Positions 22,589 to 35,258 of a stretch of DNA of 64,000 nt are shown here, piece by piece. The stretch is from Diphasiastrum complanatum (lineage: Eukaryota > Streptophyta > Lycopodiopsida > Lycopodiales > Lycopodiaceae). Both the position numbers and the translations under genes were made by a program. The notes under the pieces are model-generated. The model made no database searches and was not told where the DNA came from. It saw only the letters and a program-made list of their open reading frames with translations. The stretch is from assembly GCA_029204225.1 (NCBI GenBank), contig CM055098.1, positions 16,543,775-16,607,774 on the forward strand. Direction: 5' to 3'. Positions within the stretch are counted from its first letter, which is position 1. Each line of letters opens with the position of its first letter.

Positions 22589-23891
22589 ATGTCTCATCTT
22601 GGTAGCTCTTCATCATCATCCAATGAGGCTAGAATCATTGACAAGTTCAATGGTTCTAACTTCTACATCTGGAAGTTAAAACTCCGGATGATGTTAATAG
22701 ATAGAGATCTTTGGGATGTAGTAGAAGGTGCTAACCTGAAACCAGAAGATGGTGATCAAGCAAAGGCATGGAAGATCAAAGACCAGAAGGCCTTAGCATG
22801 TATCACACTCAATCTAGCCGACTCCCAAATATCCCATATTAACACATGCAAAACCTTTAAGGATGCATTAGAATTGTTATCAAATCTCTATGAGACTCAT
22901 GATGTAACCAATAGATTACATCTTAGAAGGAGGTTCTTTACTCTTAGCATGTTTGATTCTACTGCCATCACTTCTCACATCAACAGTTTCAAATCTTTAT
23001 TGGATCAGTTATCAGCTATAGGATGTTCTATTCAAGATGATGATGTCATTATGACCTTGCTTTCTTCTCTTCCAAAGTCGTATGAACACTTTGTGGTGAT
23101 GATCTCCACACAACCCGACTTCACTCTTCAAAAGGTGATCAGTCCTGTTCTTCAAGAAGAAATTTGGGAAAGACTAGCAGCCTGTCCATCAAAGACAAAT
23201 CCATGGCTCTATACACCAAGACGAAAGACTATTCCAAGGGGAAGAATCAAGTGCAGCAGCAACAACATAAGCCTCACACTCAAGGTGAGCATGGTGGATC
23301 GTGCAAGAAGCTTTTCTGTAGACATTGCAAGAGATCCAATCACAACATCAAGGAGTGTCGTATCCGGATCTACAACGAAGCAAAGAAACAACAACAACAA
23401 TAGCAGCTAGACTCCTCCAACATGGTGGATTCAAGGAGCAAGATACACATTTGTTAATGGCTTACACCAACAACAATGAAGACTGTGATAGTTGGTACTT
23501 GGACAGCAAAGCCACCCAACACATGACCTCTTGCAAGGAATGGTTTACCGAGTATGTAGCTTACAACAGAGATCAATTCATCTACCTCGGAGATTCAAGC
23601 ACCATACGCGTGGAAGGCAAAGGAATAGTGAAGATCACCTTCAACAACGATCTATCTATTTGTGTCCCTAACATCCTTCATGTTTCTCAGTTATCAAAGA
23701 ACCTGTTATCAGTCTCTAAGATTACTGATGAGGGCTACACTATTACTTTCTCATCTGAGCAGTGTACAATACTCGAGAAAGATACTACTCAGACTACGTG
23801 CACTAGAGTCGGAAATCTTTACATACTCTCTAATTCAATTGCATTAGCTAGTATCTCTAATGAAAATGTAAACGATAGTGCTGTTCTGTAG
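22589..23891 (+). pseudogene. Element A1 gag and protease, broken
   Basis: The ATG at 22589 (MSHLGSSSSSS) opens gag with FNGSNFYIWKLKLR, followed by a conserved gag body. A frameshift near 23165 moves the zinc knuckle (CRHCKRSNHNIKEC) to another frame, and a further shift leads to the protease block at 23325-23891. There the active site reads DSK instead of DSG (WYLDSKATQHMTS), which should inactivate the protease. Part of the pre-integrase region follows (LSKNLLSVSKITDEG). Confidence 0.88.
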
Positions 23892-26517
23892 CATAGTCGA
23901 TTTGGACACGTGAATACAAGATCACTTTCTTATATGTGTTGTAATAATTTAGTTGATGGACTAAATTTCCCTTCTTCATTAGATAGGAAATCTTTCTTTT
24001 GTGAATCATGCATCTATGGGAAGCAATCTATAAGCAAGTTTCCAAAATCACATTCCATCAAAACAAAGCATAGATGAATATTCTAGATGGTCTACAATCA
24101 TGTTTATTAAGCACAAATCTGAAGCCTTTGAATGCTTCAAGAGATTCAAGGCCATGGCTGAGACACAAACGTCTACAAAAGTGAAGGCACTCCGAACTAA
24201 TGGTGGCGGCAAATACATCTCTAACGAGATGTCCGACTACATGGCTGAACATGGTATTAGAAGACAGTTCACCACTTCCTATTCACCTCAACAGAAATGA
24301 GATTGCAGAAAAGAAGAATCGAACTCTTCTCAACTCAGCCAGATCCATGCTACATCAAGCACACCTACCTACAAAGTTCTGGGCAGAAGCTACTACCACA
24401 ACCTGTTACATGCAGAACAGATTCAACACCAAAGTCGTCAACAAAAAAATTTCTTATGAAGTTTGGCATGGGCACAAGCCTAGTGTCAGCCATTTAAAAA
24501 TCTTTGGTTGTATATGTTTTGTTCACATTCTAAACAGCTTAGGAAGAAGTTGAGCCATAGAACAAATAAATGTATTTTCGTTGGCTATCCTGAGAAACAT
24601 AAAGCTTATAAAGTTTATGATCTATCCACCAATGTAGTATTTGCCTCTAGGGATGTAATATCTAGAGAACATACATACTATGATTCCAAACAACCATCGA
24701 TAAATGATGCTATGTCATTTCATCCTATTTTACATAGCATGGATTCTTCCAACGTTGATGTTCCTTCTATAGAACTTGCAACTACAACTACAGAAGTCGA
24801 GCAGCCGACAATACTTGTCATTGGACTAGACCAAGCTAGCTTGAACAGAATTGAAGAAATTCAAGGAGAAGTATCATTGCATCCTGGTCAACCAAACATT
24901 CGTAGATCCTCAAGGACTCGGATAGTTCTTGAGAGGTATACACCTCAATCATTCTGGACTTCATCAGAAGAACCAGAGAGCCTAGCTGAAGCAATTAACT
25001 CCAAGGATGTTGTGAAGTGGCAAGAAGCTATGGAAAGCGAGTACAACTCAATTTTGACGAATCAGACCTGGACACTGGCCGACTTTCTCATTCACAAGAG
25101 AGTTATCGACAACAAGTGGATCTTCAAGAAGAAGATCAACTCTGATGGTTCTATTGCTAAATGGAAAGCACGGCTGGTGGCTAAAGGATTCACTCAAGTC
25201 CAAGGATTGGATTATCAGAAATTTTCAGTCATGTCATCAAGATGCAGTCAATCAGGGCTCTCAGAAGACCTCTAAATGCACCAAAGGGATGTCAAGACAA
25301 CATTTCTCAACGACAATGTCGAAGAGGAGCTGTATACCTTCCAACTGGAAGGATTCGAAGTCAAAGGCCAAGAGCACAAAGTGTGCAAGTTGCACAAAGC
25401 ATTCTATAGTCTGAAACAGGCTGCAAGAGCATGGTTTGATAGAATCAACTCTTATCTCATTCAATTGAAATTCACAAACAATTCAACTGACTATAATGTT
25501 TATTCAAAGCATATAGGCACCGATTCAGTTCACATAGCTCTTTACGTAGATGGTGCATTTATTCTATATAACGACACTTCTCTGTCAAAGGAATTTGACA
25601 TGATTGATTTAGGAGTTGTCCATTCTTTGCTAGGAATTCACATTACTAGAAATAGGCTTCAGAAGAAGCCAACATGCATATCTAAAAGGCATTTTAGAAA
25701 AATTTCATATGTTTGATTGCAAACCCATTGATACTCCAATGGATCCAAGTATAGTATTGACTAAACCTACTTGTGCTAATTTTGATAGTGAAGTACTCGA
25801 CATAGCGAAGTACTTGACATAGCGAAGTACTCTTATCATTCACTAATAGGATCTTTAATGTATGCAATGCTATGTACTAGACCAGAGTTAGCGTACACTG
25901 TTAGCACGTTAAGTCAATTCATGTCTAATCCTAGGATCTCTCATGGGAAAGCATTAAAGAGAGTGATGAGATATATTTAGGGAAGTTTAGATCACATCTT
26001 ATGTTATGATGGAAATGCTATCAACCCACTCGTCCTTTGAGGCTATTCCGACTAAGCTTGGGAGGAATAGTCTCTACCAAAAAATCTACCTCCGGGTTCT
26101 ATTTCTATCTGGCAGGGGGACCGATTTCATGGAACTCAAGGAAGCAAAAATCAGTTGCATTTTCTTCGATAGAGGCAAAGTACATCACAACATGCCAAGC
26201 TTCAAAAGAAGCTGTATGGATCAGGTTATTACTTTACGACTTACATCACACTCAGTTCAATGCTACCACCATTCTGTGTGACAACTTGAGCTGTATTTCA
26301 CTGTTAGTGAATCTTAAATTTTATGGCAAATCCAAGCACATAGAAATCTAGTATCATTTCATCCGGGAGAAAGTTTTCTCAGGGCAAGTGATCCTTCAAT
26401 ACTGCTCCACAACAGAAATGGCCGCAGACATCTTCACCAAAGCGCTTTCCAAGATCAAGGACCGGAAATTCTTCAACATGCTAAACCTGACAAAGATACC
26501 AAGGCACCAACCGTGAC
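23892..26517 (+). pseudogene. Element A1 integrase, RT and RNase H, broken
   Basis: The integrase is incomplete: HSRFGHVN and CESCIYGKQ are followed by loss of the FIDDF part, then KALRTNGGGKYIS and KKNRTLLNSARSM in different frames. RT (24508-25716) has WIFKKKINSDG and LKQAARAWFDR. The catalytic motif reads YVDG instead of YVDD (near 25551), and a stop follows the first RT part at 25275. RNase H is split (STSGFYFYLAGGPISWNSRKQ, then IEAKYITTC). A short local duplication of CATAGCGAAGTACT lies at 25801-25830. Confidence 0.88.
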
Positions 26518-26529
26518 CTTAAGGGGGAC

Positions 26530-28050
26530 TGTTGAAAATTAAGCCCATAGTTGCCTCCTTGGAATCATAACTTAGATAGCCAATTTATTTAAAGGACGCC
26601 TACAACGGACTTTTGGCTGATCTCCAACAAAGGGTAACCAATCCCATCATAATTTTAAGTTCAAATGTTAAGTCTAATAATTTGAAGTCATGCAAAGACT
26701 TGGCCATCTTCAAGGACTTCCACAAAACTTGCATTTAGAACCAGTCTTCAAATTTACATCATTTTTTGAACAATCTGCAGAAATACACTAAGTGTCGCAG
26801 TTCGTATTTTTTGCACTTTTCAAAAACTGTGACACTTACCTTCGACTCCGTTCAATTATTTTTGAGGAAGTCAACTTGTTCACAGTCAACAGTTTAACTA
26901 TTTTCAACACCTTCGCTCCCTTTTCGCATTTTTTTGAAAAATGCAAAGAGAGAGAAAATTTTAGAAGGTCCTCTATTTTTAAGGGTTAAATAGCTAAAGA
27001 CACGTTCGCCAATTTTTAAGGGCACCTTCAACTTGTTTTAAAGGGAACTTTCGGCTTTCCCGAAAAGAGCGAGGGAGTTGAACTGTTAATGAGATCTTCA
27101 CCTTTTTAAGGTCACCTTAAAATTTGTTTAAAGACACCTTTGGCTTTTTTGCAGAAACGCCGAAAGAAGAGAAAAAGAAAAAAGGGCGAAGGTTATCTGT
27201 TTTGAACGAGGAACATTCCCAGCCACTTCTTGTAATTTGCGAAGTGAGAGAAAACCACTTCACGTAAAATGCAAAGTGAGAGGTTTTGCGATGTCCTCAC
27301 CCACATCAACGATACTGATTTGTTGACCATATATATACTATGTACAGTTGTATATATGTATAGTTGTCACAAAAGCCATATACTTTCAAGTGCAATGCCT
27401 TTCATGATTAGGTGACAAACATTCAATATAATTAATACATGGATGAAATCTATAAATAGATCATCCAAGCATAGATTAGTGGTTGCTCCGTCCATGAGAC
27501 GTATTATTTGAGCCTCCCAGTTATGCTGTCAATTTTTTGTTGTAATTACTATTTGTATTGTGCTTCAGTGTAATATAATAGCAGCAGTTTTTCTATCTGT
27601 GTATAACGTAGATGAATGCTTGTTGTGATTGAATGCACTCTATCACTGTTTGATTGCGCTTGTTTACTCACTCTGATTAGAACACAAACATCTACGACTC
27701 CTCAGTATCTGATCAGACGATGGTTGTCTTTGACGCTTGAGAAACTCGCAATATCATACTGCTCTTCCATTTGTTTTAGATCCGTACTTCACATTGAATC
27801 TGATTTTTAGTAATATCACACACAAACCATTTCTAATCTCTTCGATGGACTGTACCTTCATTTTTGAGAGTATGAATTAATTTTTAAGTTCCTGTTGGGC
27901 AATTAGAACACTTAAAGCTGTGATTACATTTAGCATAAGCTGTCTATTAGACTGTTTTTGCATCTAGCAGCTGATTAGAATGGGAGAGTTGTTCTGCAAT
28001 ATTCTTGCCCTCTTCTCCATTTGTGTTCTTCTATCTCCCTTGCCCCATCA
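26530..28050 (+). repeat. Element A LTR shared by A1 and A2
   Basis: It starts TGTTGAAAATTAAGCCC after the polypurine tract and ends TTGCCCCATCA. It is followed by a second PBS-like CGGTATCAGAGCG and a second gag start, so it serves as 3' LTR of A1 and 5' LTR of A2. TATA-like boxes are TATATATACTATG near 27330 and CTATAAATAG near 27450. The TTTTAAGGGCACCTTC-like repeats recur near 26990-27150. Confidence 0.87.
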
Positions 28051-28470
28051 TATCGGTATCAGAGCGTAGCTCAAATAAACCGAGAAATTAAGTTTGTTCC
28101 ATATATATTACTATTATCTTGTCTCATCTTGGTAGCTCTTCATCATCATCCAAGGAGGCTAGAATCATTGACAAGTTCAATGGTTCTAACTTCTACATCT
28201 GGAAGTTAAAACTCCGGATGATGTTTATATATAGAGATCTTTGGGATGTAGTAGAAGGTGCTAACCTGAAACCAGAAGATGGTGATCAAGCAAAGGCATG
28301 AAAGATCAAAGATCAGAAGGCCTTAGCATGTATCACACTCAATCTAGCCGACTCCCAAATATCCCATGTCACCACATGCAAAACCTCTAAGGATGCATTA
28401 GATTTGTTATCAAATCTCTATGAGACTCATGATGTAACCACTATATTACATCTTAGAAGAAAGTTCTTTA
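28051..28470 (+). pseudogene. Element A2: truncated gag of a second copy
   Basis: It matches the start of A1 internal DNA (22521 onward) closely up to CATCTTAGAAGAAAGTTCTTTA. The gag start codon is TTG where A1 has ATG (28119), and there is a TGA where A1 reads TGG in GCATGGAAG (near 28300). The copy stops abruptly at 28470, just left of element F. Confidence 0.88.
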
Positions 28471-28513
28471 CAATTAACAAACCCAAATAATAACAAGATC
28501 ACAAGAAAGCATT

Positions 28514-29277
<764 letters not shown>

Positions 29278-29282
<5 letters not shown>

Positions 29283-30990
29283 CTCCCTCTTCAACTAGTT
29301 TTAGCGTAGACTTTAATAATACTCCAAGTGAAGTCCTATGCTTCATAAACAAGTCTTTTCCCAATGCTTTGGTGAAGATATCAGCTACACATTCCCTTGA
29401 ATAAACATGTTGAAGCTCCACCTCCTTTGCCATGACTTGCTCTCTCACCACAACCATGTATACTTCCTCCTCAAGATCACCATTCAAAAATGCATTTGTA
29501 ATGTCCAGTTTCCATAGACCCCATCCATAAAGAGTAGCAAGAGAGATGATGACCCAAATGCTTACCATCTTTGCCACGGGTGCAAAGGTCTCATCATAGT
29601 CAATACCATGTTCTTGTGCATATCCCTTGGCCACCAACCTTGCCTTATGCTTATTGATTGATCCATCTTGGTTAGTCTTCACTTTGAAGATACATTTGCA
29701 TCCAATAGCTTTCTCGTCCTTAGGTAACTCCACCAATCTCCATGTTCCATTCTTCATAAGAGCTTGATACTCAAGATCCATTGCTTGGATCCGTTCCTCT
29801 TTGTTCCTTGCTTCATCTACACATGTAGTTCATCAAAAGAGGTTAGGAAAGCAAAGTTTGTTCCAGTAGCCACTTGCTTGCCTTTCTCATCATATGTGAG
29901 CCTTGAAAGTAATCCATAACATCATAATAAAGATTGTTAGATCCATCCACATCATCATTACTTGAAGATACTTTTGAAATGTTTCCCTCATAAAAAATGA
30001 CATCTCTACCAACAATCACCTTATTAGTAGTAGGAATGTAAACCTTGTAGGCTTTACTCACCTCACTATATCCAACAAATATACCTTAACTTGAAGGTGG
30101 ATCCTCCTTTGTCCTATAATCAAGAGTTATATTGACATAGCAAGTGCATCCAAAAGTTCTAAAAAACTTGACACTCCGCCTCGTCTTGAGTAGCATTTCA
30201 AAAGGTGTCCTTACATCCAATATAGCACTCGGCCACCTATTGCATAAAAAGTTAGCACACAACAAAGCTTGATCCCAAAATGGTTTTGGAAGATTAGCTC
30301 CTAACCTCATGGCTTTGGCACTTTCACATAAAGTTACCTCTCGGCCACTCCATTTTGTTGTGGTGTCCTTGGAGTTGTGTACTCCCTCTTGATCCCATGC
30401 CAATCACAAAAGGCCTTGAACTTTGATTGAGATATACTCACCACCATTGTCACTCGCGCTTGATCCTTGTGGAAAATTGGTTCTCCCTTGCATTCTTGAA
30501 CTTCACAAAGACATCATACACTTCATCTTTGCTCTTTAGTAGATAGATCCAACAAAATCTACTAAAATCATAAATGAAAGTTAAATGCATCTTAGCTCCA
30601 TTATAGTAGTTCCATGAATATCTGAATGTACAACTTGAAAAGGCTTTGTAAATCTAGTATAAGGTAATCTATGTCACTTTGACAAAGCACAAGACTTACA
30701 AACATGATGGATGCTAGTTAAGGAACTTGGAAGACCAATCACAACTTGCTTTCGAGCCATTACCTCCAATTACTTGTAGTTAAGATGCCCCATCCTCTTA
30801 TGCCAAACCTCTTGAATAGGTATTTGCTCACTTGCCACACATCCAACTTGGTTAGCAATGACACAAGCATCTAGTTTGAATAACTTCCCTTGTCTTTTAC
30901 CTTCTGTAATCAAGACATCTGTCCTTTTGATCATACAAGCATCTCCATCAAACTCAACCTTAAGACCATTGCTTAGCATTTGACTCACAC
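29278..30990 (-). pseudogene. Element F integrase and fused RT/RNase H
   Basis: The pre-integrase finger is kept (VWHKRMGHLNYK near 30775). The integrase core is degenerate, with the catalytic part in several frames and ARTPFEMLL-like text at 30086-30403. The last frame (29278-29781) starts with RT (FKVKTNQDGSINKHKARLVAKGYAQ, DITNAFLNGDLEEEVYM). It then passes without a stop into the C-terminal RNase H tail (VREQVMAKEVELQHVYSREC). About two thirds of RT, including YVDD, and most of RNase H are missing, by an in-frame deletion. Confidence 0.85.
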
Positions 30991-32118
30991 TAAGTAGGTT
31001 CTTAGTAATACATGGAATGAACAAAACATCCTTAAAATGAACATTCCTATTTGTAGAGAAGAAATAGGATTTCTATCAATCCCTTTGATTGCACACTCAC
31101 CATCATTGGCCATTAGATCACCCTCTTGTCATCTCCATATGCCCACAAAGAAGTGAAATACTCTTTGTGAAAAGTCATGTGTGATCTTGCTCCACTATCG
31201 ATCCACCATGGATCAATATCTCCAACAATAGAACTAAAACATGAAGACATCACAAAAGCATCATCATTTGTGTTTTGAGCATCAACACCATCCTCATCAA
31301 GAGTTAGATTACCTTGTTTGTCTCCTTGATCTCTCTTCTTTTTGTAGCAATCACTTGAAAAATGACCTTTGATACCACAATAGAAGCACTTCAACTTTGA
31401 CCTATCTTTCTTCTTACCAAAAGAAGAAGACGACTCACCATGATCTTTTCCTTTAGACCACTTGCCCTTGCTTTTTTCCTTGAACTTGCCTTTGATGAAC
31501 ATGTCCTCCTCATCTTGAGATGTCAATGTAGATCCACCTCTTGCCTGAAGCCTATATTTCTCATTGATCAAGATCTCTTGAAGATCAACCAAACTTGGCA
31601 AAGTTTTTTGAATAGTAAGACTTTGAACAATGTTAGCATGAGCATCCAACAAACCATGAAGAATAACTTGGACAATTCTCTCCATCCTCAATGCTCTCAT
31701 CAATGCAAGCTAACTCATCACTTACAGCCTTTACTCTTAAAACAAAAGTATTAGGACTCTCTTATTTCTTTTGAATGCTTTGAAAGACTTGTCCTCTTAG
31801 AGTCAACACTCTAGATGTAGAATTGGATTCATAAAGCTTTTTCAAAGCTTCCCAAGACTCTCAAGATGAATTGGACTTACCAATGTCCTTGAGTAGCTGA
31901 TTGGTAACATTCAACTTGATCATGTGTAGAGCTTTCTTAGCTGTCATGTCATACCTCAATTGCTCTTGCTGAAAAAAAGGTCTCTCCTCCAACCCTACAA
32001 CAATATCCATCAACTCATGCATTTCAAGAAATGATTCCATCCTCACCTTCCATGTAGAGTAATTGGATGAGGTAAGCTTGTCATTGCCTTCCAACATGAA
32101 TCCACTCATTGTAGCCAT
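30991..32118 (-). pseudogene. Element F gag and protease, broken
   Basis: The ATG at 32118 opens gag (MATMSGFMLEGNDKLTSSNYSTWKVRMES). The frame is lost near 31860, where AGTC TTGAGA replaces the usual reading. The second part (31113-31703) carries the zinc knuckle CFYCGIKGHFSSDC and protease DSGARSH (DSGASSH in relatives). Confidence 0.86.
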
Positions 32119-32371
32119 GTTGCAATGATCTGATATTTCTCCTTAAACATGTTCCAATGCACAAACCACTCTTTTGAAATACAACAAATGTCTCCAAAAA
32201 TAAATCACAAAGATATGGAACCTCTCAATTATCTTCTTGCACTTATAACAAATCAACACATAGAACGTAGAAATCTTGATCAACCTAAGATTCACCAACA
32301 AGATTTATTTATGGTGTCTTGTTCTCGAGGGCTATCATTGTTGATTTATTCTATAGGTGTACTGCTGCAGC

Positions 32372-33200
32372 ATGAATGGTTTGCTAGATGAACATGCTAA
32401 TCTTGTGCAAAGTTTTGCCATTCAAAAAGTCTTGCCAAGTGTGGTTGACTTGCAAGAAATCTTATTGGCTATAGAACATAGGTTGCAATCAAAGCTGGAT
32501 GGTGCATCCTTGCAAGGTAGAGGTGAAGAGGCTTTCTTCACAAAAGAAAAAGTCAAAGGCAAAGGGAAATAGTCCAAAGGTGGTAACTTGGATCATGATG
32601 ATCACTCTTCCTCCTGCTCTTCTACTCTTTTTAGAAATAAAGATAAGTCAAAGTTCAAGTGCCTTTTTGTGGGATAAAAGGTCATTTTGCAAATGAATGT
32701 CATAAGAAGCAAAGTAATGAAGGTAGCAAGCAAAACAACTTTTGTACTTCTAATGAGGATCTAGATTCTTGTGATTCTCTCATGATGTGTTCTTCAAGTC
32801 TAATGTCAAGTGGAAGTGGCAAGGATTCATGGGATAGATAGTGGATCTAGTTCACACATGACTAGTCACAAGGAGTTCTTTACTTCTTTGATCTCTTATG
32901 TGGGAACCAAGAAAGTGGTTCACATGTCAAATGGTGGTGAGTGTATGATCAAAGGTATTGGCTCAATTCCTATTTGCCTTTCTACTAATAGGAATGCAAG
33001 GCTTGATGGTGTTCTTTACATTCCTTCACTTTCAAGGAATTTGCTAAGTGTTGGTCAAATGTTAAAGAAAGGCTACAAGAAAAAGTTTGTTGGGGATGTT
33101 TGCTTCATTACTAAGGGAGATGTCTTGATTGCTAGGGGAAATAGACAAGGTAGACTTTACAAGCTTGATGCATTTGTTATGTCCAACAAGAGGAATGAAA
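32372..33200 (+). pseudogene. Element D gag and protease, broken
   Basis: Gag begins mid-protein (NGLLDEHANLVQSFAIQ). A stop at about 32570 and a frameshift in the zinc knuckle (FCGIKGHFANEC in a separate frame) break it. The protease has DSGSSSHMTSHKEFF with the active DSG, then ECMIKGIGSIP and SRNLLSVGQMLKKG. Coding then leaves copia sequence after RLYKLDAFVMSN. Confidence 0.85.
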
Positions 33201-34527
33201 TGGATGTTGGTGGTTCTCTCAACTTTCAAAAGTCAATTCCTAGCATCAATAAGATTGGTAGATCTTATGCAAAGTCTAAAGAGCTTCCTTATTCTAGATC
33301 TAGGTTGGGATCTAATGAGCTTCTTGGAGATAGTTATTGTTGTGCTAACTTGGCAACTTTTGGTGAATCTATGATCAATGTTTTGGATCCATTGGATCTT
33401 GAAGATGGACTAGTGCTACCTACTAGTCAAATGGAGTCATGTGGTGCTAAATTAGTATTATGTATGAACTCTTCTACTCATAGATTTCCAAGTCTTGGTG
33501 GCTCTTCAATGGAACTACGTGGAAAGTGCAAAAATGAAAAAGGTAAGAAGAGAGCTAACCTCATCAATGGAGGTGATGAAAACTCTTCTTTGGAAATGGT
33601 TGTTGCTAATGACTTATTTACTCATTTGGAAAGAGATGGTGCTTTGAGCATGTTTGAAGAAAAAGTTTCTTTTGCATCTTTATGTGATGAGTCCAAGAAA
33701 GTCATTTGTGCAACAAGTGGTGTCACATGTATTCATAAAGAAAGTAGACCAGAAGGTTCTATCATGAGATTTGGTGAGGAAGATCTCAAGTCAAAAGGGA
33801 GAGATGAATGTGAAGTGTTCAAAGTAGGATGTACTTTGAATGATGATTTTGTGAATGATAGTGAGGGTTCATTATCATTACCTATATCATTGATTAGAGG
33901 TCCAGGTTTGACAAGAAAAAGTACTTCAGTCATTCTTATGTTGAAGGTTGGCAAATTGGAAGGTGAATTCTAGTGTTGACAAATTGGCAAATTGTTGACA
34001 ATGTAGGATCAAGAGTTGTATGCAAATCTTGTGGAGATACTTCAAGTATTTCAAGTTCAGGTTTTGCTCATTCAAATGGAGCAGAGAACACATCATTTTG
34101 GCATTCATTCACTCAAGGGCTTTCATGGATTGGAGATCTACAAAGGCAAGGTGGTGATGGAGGTTCATTCATGGAGATACATGGTGCATTCACTATGGGC
34201 ATAGTGGAATGTGGAGGAGGCATGCAAACACTTGGTGGTTACTTTCACTTACAACTTGTTTGCTGCTGTTTTATAGAGAATTCGAAGGTGGATACATGGA
34301 GGAATCCTTTCATTATGATTCTATGTTCTTTTACATGTATCTTGTTCACCATTCTATGTAAAATTGATTTAAGAAATAGTGAAGCATCCTATATGGACAC
34401 TATTATCTATATCAATTATGTTGTACTTCATATTGTACATATTAGAACACTTGAGAAGAGATCTATTATCATGATGGAGATCATTCTTAGGTTGGAGCAA
34501 AGTAGTGTTGTAAAACTAGCAAGTTAA
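33201..34527 (+). pseudogene. Element D unknown module replacing integrase and RT
   Basis: The protease frame continues without a stop to 33973, then a second frame runs 33973-34527. I recognise no family. It matches the module of E in two blocks. The first is about 33316-33502 (FGE, DLEDGLV, MESCGA, THxFP). The second is about 34120-34510 (DGGSFME, then W-N-FI-IL, KID-RNSEAS). Between them D has about 600 bases with no clear counterpart in E. The second block is Cys- and aromatic-rich with a hydrophobic run. It may be coding or just a captured genomic fragment. Confidence 0.6.
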
Positions 34528-34540
34528 GTTGAAGAGGGAG

Positions 34541-35211
34541 TGTGAAAATTGTCAACATTTCCTAGCTAGTTTGAGGCCTAAATTGGCAGTTTTTGTACAT
34601 GGTAGTCTCAAACTTCAGGACCTTCGAAATGACACCAAAATCATGTTACTTAAACATATAGGCCAAAATTGGCTATTTTAGGCTACTCGTGCCCTAAAAT
34701 TGGGTCCTACGTTCTAGAGAGAGGAGAGAGAGTCATCTCTCTCACCTATATTAGGCTGAAATTCGTGGAGAACAAGTTGGAGAAACTTATTGTATTGTTG
34801 AAAGAGATCAATAGATCATTGTCACAGTTTCTTCCTCCATTGAGAGCATTGCTTTGTGTATGGTCTTCAAGCTTTTGTGTATGATCTTAAGAGGTTTTCA
34901 TAAGTGATAGGCTGCTGTTGTAGGGCTGGTATGCTATTGTTTTTGGCTGCCATCAGTACCTTTTATTAGTTTCTTTTGTCTCTAGAATGCTTTTTCAAGT
35001 TCATGTGTATCACAGGTAGAATTGGAATGCTTTGCCATTTCTAGCTTTTGTAGCTTGTTGTGCAAAGATCTTAGCCAAGTATTTTGGGAGTTTGGATCCA
35101 TTCAAGATCCACTTTTTTCATATTTGTCTATATTTGTTTTGATTGTTTTGAAGTTCTATCAATGTGTACTTGATTTTCAAGTTGGAGTTCGTACTCAGAC
35201 AATGTTTCACA
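34541..35211 (+). repeat. Element D 3' LTR
   Basis: It starts TGTGAAAATTGTC directly after the polypurine tract and ends GACAATGTTTCACA, an imperfect inverted repeat of the start. It shares a GAGAGAGTCATCTCTCTC-like tract with the LTR of E (reverse orientation). No second copy exists in the window. Confidence 0.8.
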
Positions 35212-35258
35212 CGTGTGAAACCATAAAGTAAACTTACCTTCAATTAATGATTGTTCTT

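Larger units (their letters stand above)
15267..28050 (+). mobile_element. Element A1: Ty1/copia, interrupted by element B
   Basis: The truncated 5' LTR (15267-15888 plus 22084-22520) is split by element B. It is followed by a PBS-like TGGTATTAGAGTGTAGC at 22524, gag-pol remnants 22589-26517, polypurine tract AAGGGGGAC, and a 1521-bp 3' LTR 26530-28050. All coding parts are broken. The first ~437 bases of the 5' LTR are missing at the junction with element I. Confidence 0.88.
32372..35211 (+). mobile_element. Element D: RT-less copia-lineage element, 5' truncated
   Basis: The order is partial gag, protease, an unknown ~1.3 kb module, polypurine tract TTGAAGAGGGAG (ending 34540) and 3' LTR. 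Integrase, RT and RNase H are absent. The polypurine tract matches those of E and F, so it is the same lineage. The 5' LTR and the N-terminus of gag are missing. Confidence 0.85.

Noticed and set aside
33201-34527. Module of D as an envelope-like ORF
   Set aside because: It sits after protease and in E in the RT position, not after RNase H, and has no clear signal peptide and transmembrane pair; calling it env-like would be unsupported.
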